Shown here piece by piece: positions 12,659 to 19,183 of a stretch of 19,968 bases of DNA. The notes beneath the pieces are model-generated. The model did not search any database. It was not told the origin of the DNA and was given only the letters and a program-made list of their open reading frames with translations. Numbering within the stretch: the first letter of the stretch is position 1; every line of letters begins with the position of its first letter. The translations under genes were made by a program, and so were the position numbers. Origin of the DNA: Candidatus Omnitrophota bacterium (GTDB lineage: Bacteria; Omnitrophota; Gorgyraeia; Aquiviventales; Aquiviventaceae); NCBI GenBank assembly GCA_016206585.1, contig JACQRE010000070.1, forward strand, positions 1 through 19,968, in the 5' to 3' direction.

Positions 12659-13465
12659 TCAGGTGCCGATTTGGATCCGGTCAAAGAGACGGCCCAGCGT
12701 GACGATCGCGGAGCGAACCGCCAGCTCGCTGGTCTTCGGGTTCGCGCTCGGGCAGCTCTCGACGCGGCACTGGATGCGGCCGCAATCCCCTTCGACCTCC
12801 ACCTCATGGATGTTGCGCCGGATCGCCGGATCCGCGACCACGCGCACGCGTGGCCGCGACGCGGAAACCCCGGCGGCCAAGGTCAGCGCGGCCGCCACAT
12901 TCGTGTTCTGTGGAAACGCCCTGACGACGTCGCGCGGACTGCCCTCGAAGACGACGACCGGACGGGTGAGCTGGCCCAGCCGGAGGCGCCGCCGCGCCAT
13001 GCCCGGCGCCGAGGCCAGCGTGCTGGGTGGTTTGCGGGTGGTCAGCGTGACGCGCCGCAGCCGTCCCACGGCCATGGCTTTGATGCCGTCCAAGCCCGCG
13101 AGCGCCCCGCTCGGGATGTGGAGCGTGCCGCGGGAGCGGCGAAGTGCCCCCCGCCACGACGCATCCCGCAGCAGGCCGCCGACGCTCATGACCAGCACGT
13201 CGCGGTGGGCGCGCAGCGAACGCGCAGCGACTTCGGCCGCGATGCTAGCTGAAGCGGCTTCGAGCACCACATCGCTGCGTTGGATAAGGGTCTTGAGCGA
13301 GGTGACGGGGGGGTGAGGGCGGAGCCGTTGCCGGAGGCGGAGGGCGTGCGCGCGATCGAGATCATGGAGCGCTGTGATCCGGGCGAGATGCCGGTAGTTC
13401 CGCTGCAGGGCGAGTGCCAGCCGCGACCCGATGGTGCCGCAGCCGACGAGGCCGACGCGCACCAT
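12659..13465 (-). CDS. nadX: L-aspartate dehydrogenase (NadX/AspDH family)
   Basis: A 268-residue protein whose ATG 13465 shares one base with the panD stop (TAATG). A Rossmann nucleotide-binding motif, VGLVGCGTIGSRLA, opens the protein. Family segments follow: VLVMSVGGLL, HIPSGALAGLDGIKAMAVG, RPVVVFEGSPRDVVRAFPQNTNVAAALTLA (positions ~170-200), and NIHEVEVEGDCGRI near the end, which holds the conserved His. AspDH oxidises L-aspartate with NAD(P) to iminoaspartate, which quinolinate synthase can use for NAD synthesis; nadA is not in the window. The neighbour panD consumes the same substrate. Family assignment is firm; which pathway it serves is inferred. Confidence 0.88.
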   Translation of the reverse strand: MVRVGLVGCGTIGSRLALALQRNYRHLARITALHDLDRAHALRLRQRLRPHPPVTSLKTLIQRSDVVLEAASASIAAEVAARSLRAHRDVLVMSVGGLLRDASWRGALRRSRGTLHIPSGALAGLDGIKAMAVGRLRRVTLTTRKPPSTLASAPGMARRRLRLGQLTRPVVVFEGSPRDVVRAFPQNTNVAAALTLAAGVSASRPRVRVVADPAIRRNIHEVEVEGDCGRIQCRVESCPSANPKTSELAVRSAIVTLGRLFDRIQIGT

Positions 13466-13875
13466 TACGGCTGGACGGATGAGCCAAGCGTGATGTCCTC
13501 AGTCAGGTGGCAATCGACGGTGGTGATCTGTTGGATGCGGTTGCGCGCATCGAGGAGGACGATTTTGGGGGCCAGGACGTCCAGCTCCTCGGGGGTGACC
13601 TGCGCGTACGAGATGACGATCACCTTGTGGCCGGCCAGGATGAGGCGGGCGGCCGCGCCGTTGACGCACACCGTGCCCGAGCCGGACGGCCCCTCGATGC
13701 AGTAGGTGACGATGCGGGCACCATTGTCCACATCGACGACGTGGACCTGCTCGTAGGGCACGAGGTCCGCCGCCTTCATCAACTGGGCGTCGAGCGTGAG
13801 GCTGCCGGTGTAGTGGACGTTGGCCTCCGTCACCGTTGCTCGATGCAATTTCGATTTGCAGATGGTACGTAACAT
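13465..13875 (-). CDS. panD: Aspartate 1-decarboxylase
   Basis: A 136-residue pyruvoyl enzyme making beta-alanine from L-aspartate for pantothenate/CoA. The self-processing site is Gly24-Ser25 (HYTGSLTLD). Lys9, Arg54, Thr57 and Tyr58 are at the same positions as in the E. coli enzyme. The full family length is present, with a slightly extended C-terminus. The start codon follows a GCG-word palindrome that fills the gap to panC, and no Shine-Dalgarno site is visible (GACGTTCC precedes ATG). Directly coupled to the aspartate dehydrogenase gene by a one-base overlap. Confidence 0.97.
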   Translation of the reverse strand: MLRTICKSKLHRATVTEANVHYTGSLTLDAQLMKAADLVPYEQVHVVDVDNGARIVTYCIEGPSGSGTVCVNGAAARLILAGHKVIVISYAQVTPEELDVLAPKIVLLDARNRIQQITTVDCHLTEDITLGSSVQP

Positions 13876-13883
13876 GGAACGTC

Positions 13884-13954
13884 GTTTGCGCGTTAGCGCG
13901 TTTGCGAGTTGCCGCGTTCAACGCGCAAACGCGACAACGCGCTCACGCGCAAAC
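13884..13954. repeat. GCG-word palindrome between panC and panD
   Basis: 71 bp. The left arm GTTTGCGCGTTAGCGCGTTT on + matches the complement of the right arm GTTTGCGCGTGAGCGCGTTG with few mismatches, around a short centre (CCGCGTTCAACG region). Same word family as the uvrA insert at 11232-11327. Untranslated here. With the next hairpin it makes up nearly all of the panC-panD gap. Confidence 0.8.
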
Positions 13955-13955
13955 C

Positions 13956-13975
13956 CTCGTCGGTGTTTCGACGAG
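13956..13975. other. Short hairpin just after the panC stop
   Basis: CTCGTCG and CGACGAG form a perfect 7-bp stem with a 6-base loop (GTGTTT on +), two bases past the panC stop. No T-tract follows on the minus strand, so it is not a convincing terminator; an mRNA processing or stability role is possible. Confidence 0.45.
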
Positions 13976-13977
13976 TA

Positions 13978-14826
13978 TTATGACACGTCGACGAGAAGGT
14001 TGTCAATCAACCGCGTGCGGCCGATCCAGGCAGCCGCAAGGAGGGCCACCCGCCCGCGCAGGCGCCACACCGGCTCGAGCGTCTTGGCGTCGACGATCGC
14101 CACGTAGTCAATGCGCGCGCCCGGGGCTTCGCTGATCAGCCGCCGCATGCCGTCAATGAGCCGCGCGGCATCCCGCTCCCCGGCGCGGATGCGCCGCGCC
14201 GCGCCGTTGAGCGCTTGGTGGATCGAGGCCGCCTGCCGGCGTTCGACCGGGCTCAGGGACGCGTTGCGCGAGCTCATCGCCAGGCCGTCCGGCTCGCGGA
14301 CCGTCGGCACCCGGTGGAACCGGACCGGCAGGTGGAGGTCGCGGATCAGCCGCTCCACGATGAGCGACTGCTGATAATCCTTCTGGCCGAAGTACGCGTG
14401 CGTGGGCCGGGTCAGCTCCAGGAGGATGGCCACCACCGTTGCAACCCCCTCAAAGTGGCCCGGGCGGCTGCTCCCTTCCCATCGCCGGGCCATCGCGCCC
14501 ACACGGACCGTGGTCTGGAACCCCTTGGGGTAGATCTGGCCGACGCCCGGCGCAAAGATGATCTTGGCACCGGATGCGCGCGCCAGCTGGACATCCCGCC
14601 GCAGCGTCCTCGGGTAGCGCCTGAAGTCGTCGTGGGGGCCGAATTGGAGCGGGTTCACGAACACGGTGACGATGACGACGTCGTTCTGGGACGCCGCCGC
14701 GCGGATGAGCGCGCCGTGGCCTTCGTGGAGCGCCCCCATGGTCGGGACCACGCCGATGCGCTTGCCCCGCTGGCGCAGGCGATGCGCCATCGCCGCCATG
14801 CGCTTCGCGGAACGGATGAGCGTCAT
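13978..14826 (-). CDS. panC: Pantoate-beta-alanine ligase (pantothenate synthetase)
   Basis: A 282-residue protein, the usual length. It condenses pantoate and beta-alanine with ATP to give pantothenate, downstream of panD in the same pathway. The nucleotidyl-transferase motif PTMGALHEGH is at residues 28-37. Further marks are VFVNPLQFGPHDDF, YFGQKDYQQ and DGLAMSSRNASLSP (the KMSKS-like loop). ATG 14826 is chosen because longer in-frame starts lie inside palindromic element D. The element's AGGTGGTGGG end stands immediately before this ATG and is the only ribosome-site-like sequence. Removing element D would overlap the gene with folK as ATGA. Confidence 0.97.
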   Translation of the reverse strand: MTLIRSAKRMAAMAHRLRQRGKRIGVVPTMGALHEGHGALIRAAASQNDVVIVTVFVNPLQFGPHDDFRRYPRTLRRDVQLARASGAKIIFAPGVGQIYPKGFQTTVRVGAMARRWEGSSRPGHFEGVATVVAILLELTRPTHAYFGQKDYQQSLIVERLIRDLHLPVRFHRVPTVREPDGLAMSSRNASLSPVERRQAASIHQALNGAARRIRAGERDAARLIDGMRRLISEAPGARIDYVAIVDAKTLEPVWRLRGRVALLAAAWIGRTRLIDNLLVDVS

Positions 14827-14956
14827 CCCACCACCTGCCGCAGCCTCGCCAGAGGCGAGGCCTGGCCGACTCGGATGAGTTCCCACACACCGGCCATGGC
14901 GGTGCTCCAGCCGGGAGTGACACCGTGACGAGCACCGCCAGCGGTAGGTGGTGGGA
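14826..14956. mobile_element. Palindromic insertion element, copy D (folK/panC junction)
   Basis: 131 bp with termini TCCCACCACCTG and TAGGTGGTGGGA, one mismatch. Inner structure: hairpin GCCTCGCC-AGA-GGCGAGGC, and a 10-bp stem GGCGGTGCTC/GAGCACCGCC around the centre. It is flanked by TCA on both sides (14823-14825 and 14957-14959). Excision with one TCA restores an ATGA overlap between folK and panC. Confidence 0.87.
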
Positions 14957-15442
14957 TCATGTGGCGGGCCGCGCGGGGGCCGGGGCCACCGTGGTCAGCA
15001 GCTCAGCCATGGTGCGGTGGAGCGTGGGGTGAAGGAGCTGCGGCGCGAGCTGGGCGAGCGGCTCGAGGACAAACCACCGCTCATGCAGCCGGGGATGCGG
15101 AATGGCCAGGCGGGGGCCGGCGATCACCTGATCCGCATAGAGGAGGAGGTCGAGGTCGATCGAGCGCGCCACCCAACGCTGCGCCGAGGGGAGGCGGCCA
15201 AGCTGCCGTTCGATCGCCTGGCAGCGATCGAGCAGTGCCAGCGGTTCCAGATCAGTGTCCAACTCGACCACCGTATTGAGGTACGGGTCCTGCGCTGGAC
15301 CACCCACAGGCTTGGTCTCGATGATGGGGGCGAGCTCGCGCACCCGGATCCCCGGGATCGTGCCGAGCAGCCGGACCGCCGTCGAGAGGTGGTGCAGCCG
15401 GTCGCCGAGGTTGGATCCCAATCCGATGAAGACGCGGCTCAT
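14957..15442 (-). CDS. folK: 2-amino-4-hydroxy-6-hydroxymethyldihydropteridine pyrophosphokinase
   Basis: A 161-residue protein, the standard HPPK size. It transfers pyrophosphate from ATP to the pterin in folate synthesis. ATG 15442 overlaps the preceding stop as ATGA. Motifs: FIGLGSNLGDR at the start, ETKPVGGPAQDPYLNTVVEL, the magnesium-binding RSIDLDLLLYAD, and IPHPRLHERWFVLEPLAQL. The C-terminus ends PAPARPAT, directly before element D. No FolB or FolP domain is fused. Confidence 0.96.
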   Translation of the reverse strand: MSRVFIGLGSNLGDRLHHLSTAVRLLGTIPGIRVRELAPIIETKPVGGPAQDPYLNTVVELDTDLEPLALLDRCQAIERQLGRLPSAQRWVARSIDLDLLLYADQVIAGPRLAIPHPRLHERWFVLEPLAQLAPQLLHPTLHRTMAELLTTVAPAPARPAT

Positions 15443-16053
15443 TCTTCGGCCGGCGCGCCAATAATCTCGTTGACCGCGGCGCGACTGAAGCTCCGCACCG
15501 TGCCCCCGCTCATCAGCACGATCTCCCTCGCATCTTGGAAGACCATCTTCCCACTGGCACGGCTGCCGTCCTTGAGCACGACCGTCACCTCTCCGGGCCC
15601 CGGCACGGAGGGGTCGCGCGGCACGCCGCCAAGGATAGCGCACGACTGCGCAAAGGCTTCTGGGTCATCCGGAACGTGCGCGAAAGGCTGCGGTGTCGAG
15701 GAGTTGGCCGGAAGGATGAACAGGCTGGGAACACCCCGTATCCCGAACTGGCCGGCGAGCCACGATTCTTCTCGACCGCGTTCCGGGTTGATGCGGACCT
15801 TGGCGAACCGGCCCAGGGCCTGCTGCACGACCGGTGCTGCGAGGATCTGCGAGTCCAGCCGACGGCAATGCGGACACCAGTCGGCGTAGAAGTAGACCAG
15901 CAGGGGTTCGCCCGACTGCTCATGCTCTTCGAGCGCTTGCCGATAGCCGACCGCGCCGTGGTGCCAGCCATCGAAGAGGCCTGCCGCGGCAGGCGTGCTC
16001 CCCATGAGGACCGCGAGCGCCAGCAGAAGCCCGCGCGAGAGGCCGACCGCCAT
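15439..16053 (-). CDS. Periplasmic thioredoxin-like protein with extra C-terminal domain
   Basis: A 204-residue protein starting at ATG 16053, immediately after the dapL TAG. Residues 1-24 are a signal peptide (MAVGLSRGLLLALAVLMGST, cleavage at AAA). A thioredoxin fold follows: VYFYADWCPHC with Cys60 and Cys63, and the cis-Pro loop GVPSLFIL (Pro109). Residues ~150-204 (EVTVVLKDGSRASGKMVF...VRSFSRAAVNEI) look like a small SH3/LSm-like beta barrel and are not part of thioredoxin. It is probably a disulphide reductase or oxidase in the periplasm. The same genome region encodes several cysteine-rich exported proteins that could be substrates; that link is inference. Confidence 0.85.
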   Translation of the reverse strand: MAVGLSRGLLLALAVLMGSTPAAAGLFDGWHHGAVGYRQALEEHEQSGEPLLVYFYADWCPHCRRLDSQILAAPVVQQALGRFAKVRINPERGREESWLAGQFGIRGVPSLFILPANSSTPQPFAHVPDDPEAFAQSCAILGGVPRDPSVPGPGEVTVVLKDGSRASGKMVFQDAREIVLMSGGTVRSFSRAAVNEIIGAPAEE

Positions 16054-17271
16054 CTAGAATGTTTTGGATAAACGCTGAACCGCTTCCTGGATCCGATCCG
16101 TAGGCACCGTGAGCGACATGCGCACATAGCCCTCACCGGATGGCCCGAAGCCGACCCCCGGCGTGATGACGACGTGCGACTGTTCGAGCACCCGCTTGGC
16201 GAACGCGATCGACGTTTCCTGCGACGGCCCCGACCCGCCGGTGGCCCCCGCCGGGGCGGGCACGCGGGCCCAGAGGTAAAAGCTGGCCGCGGGCTTGGGC
16301 ACTGGCCAGCCGGCTTTTGTCAGGCCGTCAACGAGCACGTCTCGCCGCTGCTGATAGGTGGCCACCGCCTGTTGCAGCAGCACTTGGTCACCTTCCAAGG
16401 CGGCGATGCCGGCCCACTGCACCGGCTGGAAGATGCCGGAGTCGAGGTGGGTCTTGAGTTGGGTCAGGGCCGCGATGAGCTTCGCGTTGCCGCACGCGAA
16501 GCCGATGCGCCAGCCGGTCATGTTGTAGGTCTTCGAGAGGCTGTGGAACTCGACCCCGACCGACTTCGCCTCGGGCAGCTCCAGGAAGCTCATGGGCCGC
16601 ACCCCATCGAAGGCGATCTCCGAGTAGGCCGCGTCATGGGCAATCGCAAAACCGAACTCCTTCGCCAGGTCGATGGCCTCTTGGAGCTGCTCCTTGGTGG
16701 CGACCGCAGCGGTCGGGTTGTTGGGCGAGTTGAGGAACATGAGCTTCGCCCGGCGCGCGGCTTTTTGGCTGATCGCGCCCAGATCGGGAAAGAACCCATT
16801 CTCCTCCAGCAGCGGCATGGACACCACCTCGGCCCCGGCAAAGACGGTCCCGCTGCGATAGGGCGGATAGCAGGGGTCCGGCACGAGGACGGCGTCGCCG
16901 GGGTTGGCGATCGCGAGTGGAAAGTGCGCGATCCCCTCTTTGGAGCCGAGGAGCGGGAGGATTTCCGTGGCCGGATCCAACGTCACGCTGAAGCGGCGCT
17001 CGTACCACCGCGCGATCGCCTGACGAAGCTCCGGGATCCCCTCGGTGAAGCTGTAGCGGTGGTTGGCCGGATCGTCGGCCGCGCTCTTCAACCGCTCGAG
17101 GATGTGCGGCGGTGTGGGAAGATCCGGATCGCCGACGCCGAGGTCGATCACATCCTTCCCCGCCGCCTGCAGTGTCCGCTTCGCCTTGTCGATCTCGACG
17201 AAGAGGTACGGCGGCAGCTGCTTCAGCCGCTGCGCCTTGTCAAACGCTCTCGCCTGGACCGCTTCAGCCAT
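16054..17271 (-). CDS. dapL: LL-diaminopimelate aminotransferase
   Basis: A 405-residue PLP enzyme of aminotransferase class I. It converts tetrahydrodipicolinate directly to LL-diaminopimelate, bypassing the succinylase or acetylase routes. Evidence: LPPYLFVEIDKAK near the start, VIDLGVGDPDLPTP, the PLP-contact region NSPNNPTAAV, and the Schiff-base lysine 247 in SLSKTYNMTGWRIGFACGN. The DapL assignment is supported by dapF, dapA and dapB lying immediately upstream and by no dapC/D/E in the window. ATG 17271 directly follows a CAAGC-word repeat that fills the gap to dapB. No other aminotransferase role fits the context as well. Confidence 0.94.
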   Translation of the reverse strand: MAEAVQARAFDKAQRLKQLPPYLFVEIDKAKRTLQAAGKDVIDLGVGDPDLPTPPHILERLKSAADDPANHRYSFTEGIPELRQAIARWYERRFSVTLDPATEILPLLGSKEGIAHFPLAIANPGDAVLVPDPCYPPYRSGTVFAGAEVVSMPLLEENGFFPDLGAISQKAARRAKLMFLNSPNNPTAAVATKEQLQEAIDLAKEFGFAIAHDAAYSEIAFDGVRPMSFLELPEAKSVGVEFHSLSKTYNMTGWRIGFACGNAKLIAALTQLKTHLDSGIFQPVQWAGIAALEGDQVLLQQAVATYQQRRDVLVDGLTKAGWPVPKPAASFYLWARVPAPAGATGGSGPSQETSIAFAKRVLEQSHVVITPGVGFGPSGEGYVRMSLTVPTDRIQEAVQRLSKTF

Positions 17272-17274
17272 GAC

Positions 17275-17304
17275 TGTTGCTTGTCGCTTGTTGCTTGTCG
17301 CTGA
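17275..17304. repeat. CAAGC-word repeat between dapB and dapL
   Basis: Thirty bases on + built of TTGCTTGTCGC words, occupying nearly the whole 38-base gap between the dapB stop and the dapL start. Single-armed, without an inverted partner. Matches repeats at 18115 and 19763. Confidence 0.75.
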
Positions 17305-17309
17305 GCATA

Positions 17310-18071
17310 TTACTTCCCGGCTTCCAGAACGTGCGACATGTCGTACAGGCCCGGTTTCTGCCCAACGATGAACCGTGCCGCGCGCAGAGCGCCCTGCGCG
17401 AACACCTCGCGGCTCTGCGCGCGATGGGTCAACTCCAGCCGCTCGGACGGCCCGGCTAGGATCACCGTATGGTCGCCGACGATATCGCCGGCGCGGACGG
17501 CATGAACCGGAACCGCGTCCGCGGATTGCTTCCTGGCCGCCGCCAGCACCTCGGCCAGCCGTTTCGCCGTGCCGCTGGGCGCATCCTTCTTGTGCCGGTG
17601 GTGGCTTTCGACGACTTCCACGTCGAAGCCGAGCCCGAGCCGGGTCGCCGCCGTGCGGGCCAGCTCAAATAGGACGTTCACGCCAAGGCTCATGTTCGGG
17701 CTGAAGACGATCGGAATCGCTTTGGCGGCCGCCTGCAGCGAGTCCCGCTGGGCGTCGGACAGCCCGGTCGTGCCGATCACCATGGGCCTGCGCAATGGCT
17801 GTGCGACCTGGACGTGGGCCGCCGTCACGTCGGGTGTGGTGAACTCGATGAGGACATCGCCCTGCCCCAGCGCCGCCTTGGCGTCGTCACTCACCTTCAC
17901 GCCGAGCCCTGACGGGCGCCCCAGCACGGTGCCGAAGTCGCGGCCGACCGCTTCGTGGCCGGCGGCCTCGAGTGCCGCCCCGATGGCGAAGACGGAGTCC
18001 TGGAGTGCTAGCGAGGCGATGCTCCGCCCCATGCGTCCGCAACATCCTGAAATGACCAGCTTGATCGTCAT
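17310..18071 (-). CDS. dapB: 4-hydroxy-tetrahydrodipicolinate reductase
   Basis: A 253-residue NAD(P)H-dependent reductase. ATG 18071 gives the normal opening MTIKLVISGCCGRMGRSIA with the GxxGxMG nucleotide-binding motif; longer in-frame starts would run through dapA. Further marks: EFTTPD, GTTGLSDAQ, SPNMSLGVNVLFEL, and the family signature EVVESHHRHKKDAPSGTA with the catalytic His and Lys. It makes tetrahydrodipicolinate for DapL. Five bases separate it from the dapA stop, so the two genes are surely co-transcribed. Confidence 0.97.
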   Translation of the reverse strand: MTIKLVISGCCGRMGRSIASLALQDSVFAIGAALEAAGHEAVGRDFGTVLGRPSGLGVKVSDDAKAALGQGDVLIEFTTPDVTAAHVQVAQPLRRPMVIGTTGLSDAQRDSLQAAAKAIPIVFSPNMSLGVNVLFELARTAATRLGLGFDVEVVESHHRHKKDAPSGTAKRLAEVLAAARKQSADAVPVHAVRAGDIVGDHTVILAGPSERLELTHRAQSREVFAQGALRAARFIVGQKPGLYDMSHVLEAGK

Positions 18072-18076
18072 GCGTG

Positions 18077-19036
18077 TTATTTCGCCCGTTTCCGTTTTCG
18101 AGTTGATTGTCCCCGTGTTGCATGTTGCTTGTCGCTTGTCGCTGAGGATGCTTTGAACAGCCCGTAGTTTTCCATGGCAGTCCGCAACCGTGCGGCAGCG
18201 GGTTCGGACATCTCGCACAGCGGCAGGCGCAGCTCCGGCTGGAGCATCCCCAGCCACCCCATCGCCGTCTTGATGGGGATGGGGTTCGTCTCCAGGAACA
18301 GCGCTTTCACCAGCGGCAGCAGCCGCTGGTGCCACTGCAGCGCCTCGTCGTTGCGGCCCGCCAGGAACGCTTTCACCATCGCCGCCACGTCCTGCGGCAC
18401 GATGTTGGCCGCCACGGAGATGACCCCGGTGCCGCCGATGGCGAGCACGGGCAGCGTCAGGCCGTCATCGCCGGAGAAGAGTGCTAGCTTCCCGTGCGTG
18501 GCGTGGAGGATCCGGGACATCTGCTCCAGATTGCCGCTGGACTCCTTGACCGCCACGATGTTCTTGATCGCGGAGAGCTGGGCGAACGTCTCCGGCTCGA
18601 TGTTGACCGCGGTGCGCGAGGGGATGTTGTAGATCACGAGCGGGATGTCCACCGCCTCGGCGATCGCCTTGAAGTGCAGGTAGAGCCCGCGCTGCGTGGG
18701 CCGGTTGTAGTAGGGGCTGATCAGCAGCGCGCCGTCCGCCCCAGCCTCCTTGGCGTGCTTGGTGAGGCGGATCGCCTCGCGGGTGTTGTTGGACCCGGTG
18801 CCGGCGATGACCGGGATGCGCCCGCGCGCGGCCTGGACGGTCAGCTCGATCACCCGGTCGTGCTCATCAAAGGAGAGGGTGGCTGATTCGCCCGTCGTGC
18901 CGCACGGCACGACGGCACTCGTGCCGGATCCGACGTGCCGGTCGATGAGCCGCTTGAGGGCTGCCTCATCGATCGCGTCGTTGCGGAACGGGGTGACGAG
19001 TGCCACCATCGACCCGCGCCAAACCATCGGAGCCAT
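18077..19036 (-). CDS. dapA: 4-hydroxy-tetrahydrodipicolinate synthase
   Basis: A 319-residue TIM-barrel lyase condensing pyruvate with aspartate semialdehyde. Active-site residues are visible: Thr47-Thr48 in CGTTGES, Tyr136 in VIYNIPSRT, and the Schiff-base Lys164 in VAVKESSGN. Family proteins are about 290-297 residues. The extra ~25 at the C-terminus (ASSATSDKQHATRGQ..., then a basic KRKRAK end) include translation of a CAAGC-word repeat. The start lies three bases past the end of palindromic element E; collapsing that element would overlap dapF and dapA as TAATG. Confidence 0.97.
   Translation of the reverse strand: MAPMVWRGSMVALVTPFRNDAIDEAALKRLIDRHVGSGTSAVVPCGTTGESATLSFDEHDRVIELTVQAARGRIPVIAGTGSNNTREAIRLTKHAKEAGADGALLISPYYNRPTQRGLYLHFKAIAEAVDIPLVIYNIPSRTAVNIEPETFAQLSAIKNIVAVKESSGNLEQMSRILHATHGKLALFSGDDGLTLPVLAIGGTGVISVAANIVPQDVAAMVKAFLAGRNDEALQWHQRLLPLVKALFLETNPIPIKTAMGWLGMLQPELRLPLCEMSEPAAARLRTAMENYGLFKASSATSDKQHATRGQSTRKRKRAK
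18115..18145. repeat. CAAGC-word repeat translated at the DapA C-terminus
   Basis: The + sequence reads GTGTTGCATGTTGCTTGTCG followed by CTTGTCGCTGA. In the dapA frame it encodes SATSDKQHAT. The same words in DapF (19763-19793) are read in the same phase as ATSDKQHG. Confidence 0.75.
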
Positions 19037-19038
19037 TA

Positions 19039-19183
19039 TCCCACCACCTGTGTCTCACGGCGGCACGCCGCCGTGACGAGGCTGTCCACTGCATCACATC
19101 GCACGCCAATTGATCGTATCATATCGTAGCAGCCCAGATCGCCTCGCCGCCACGCGCATGCGTGGCGGACACAGGTGGTGGGA
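19039..19183. mobile_element. Palindromic insertion element, copy E (dapF/dapA junction)
   Basis: 145 bp with perfect 12-bp inverted termini, continuing as TGTGTC/GACACA. Inner arms: hairpin ACGGCGGCACGCCGCCGT and hairpin GCCACGCGCATGCGTGGC, as in copy A but with different bases. The central ~50 bp is largely unlike copy A. Flanked by TTA on both sides (19036-19038 and 19184-19186). Excision with one TTA restores TAATG between dapF and dapA. Confidence 0.88.

Noticed and set aside
18072..18335. N-terminal extension of dapB up to 18335
   Set aside because: It would overlap dapA by more than 250 bases and precede the normal MTIKLVISG opening with residues unlike any DapB.
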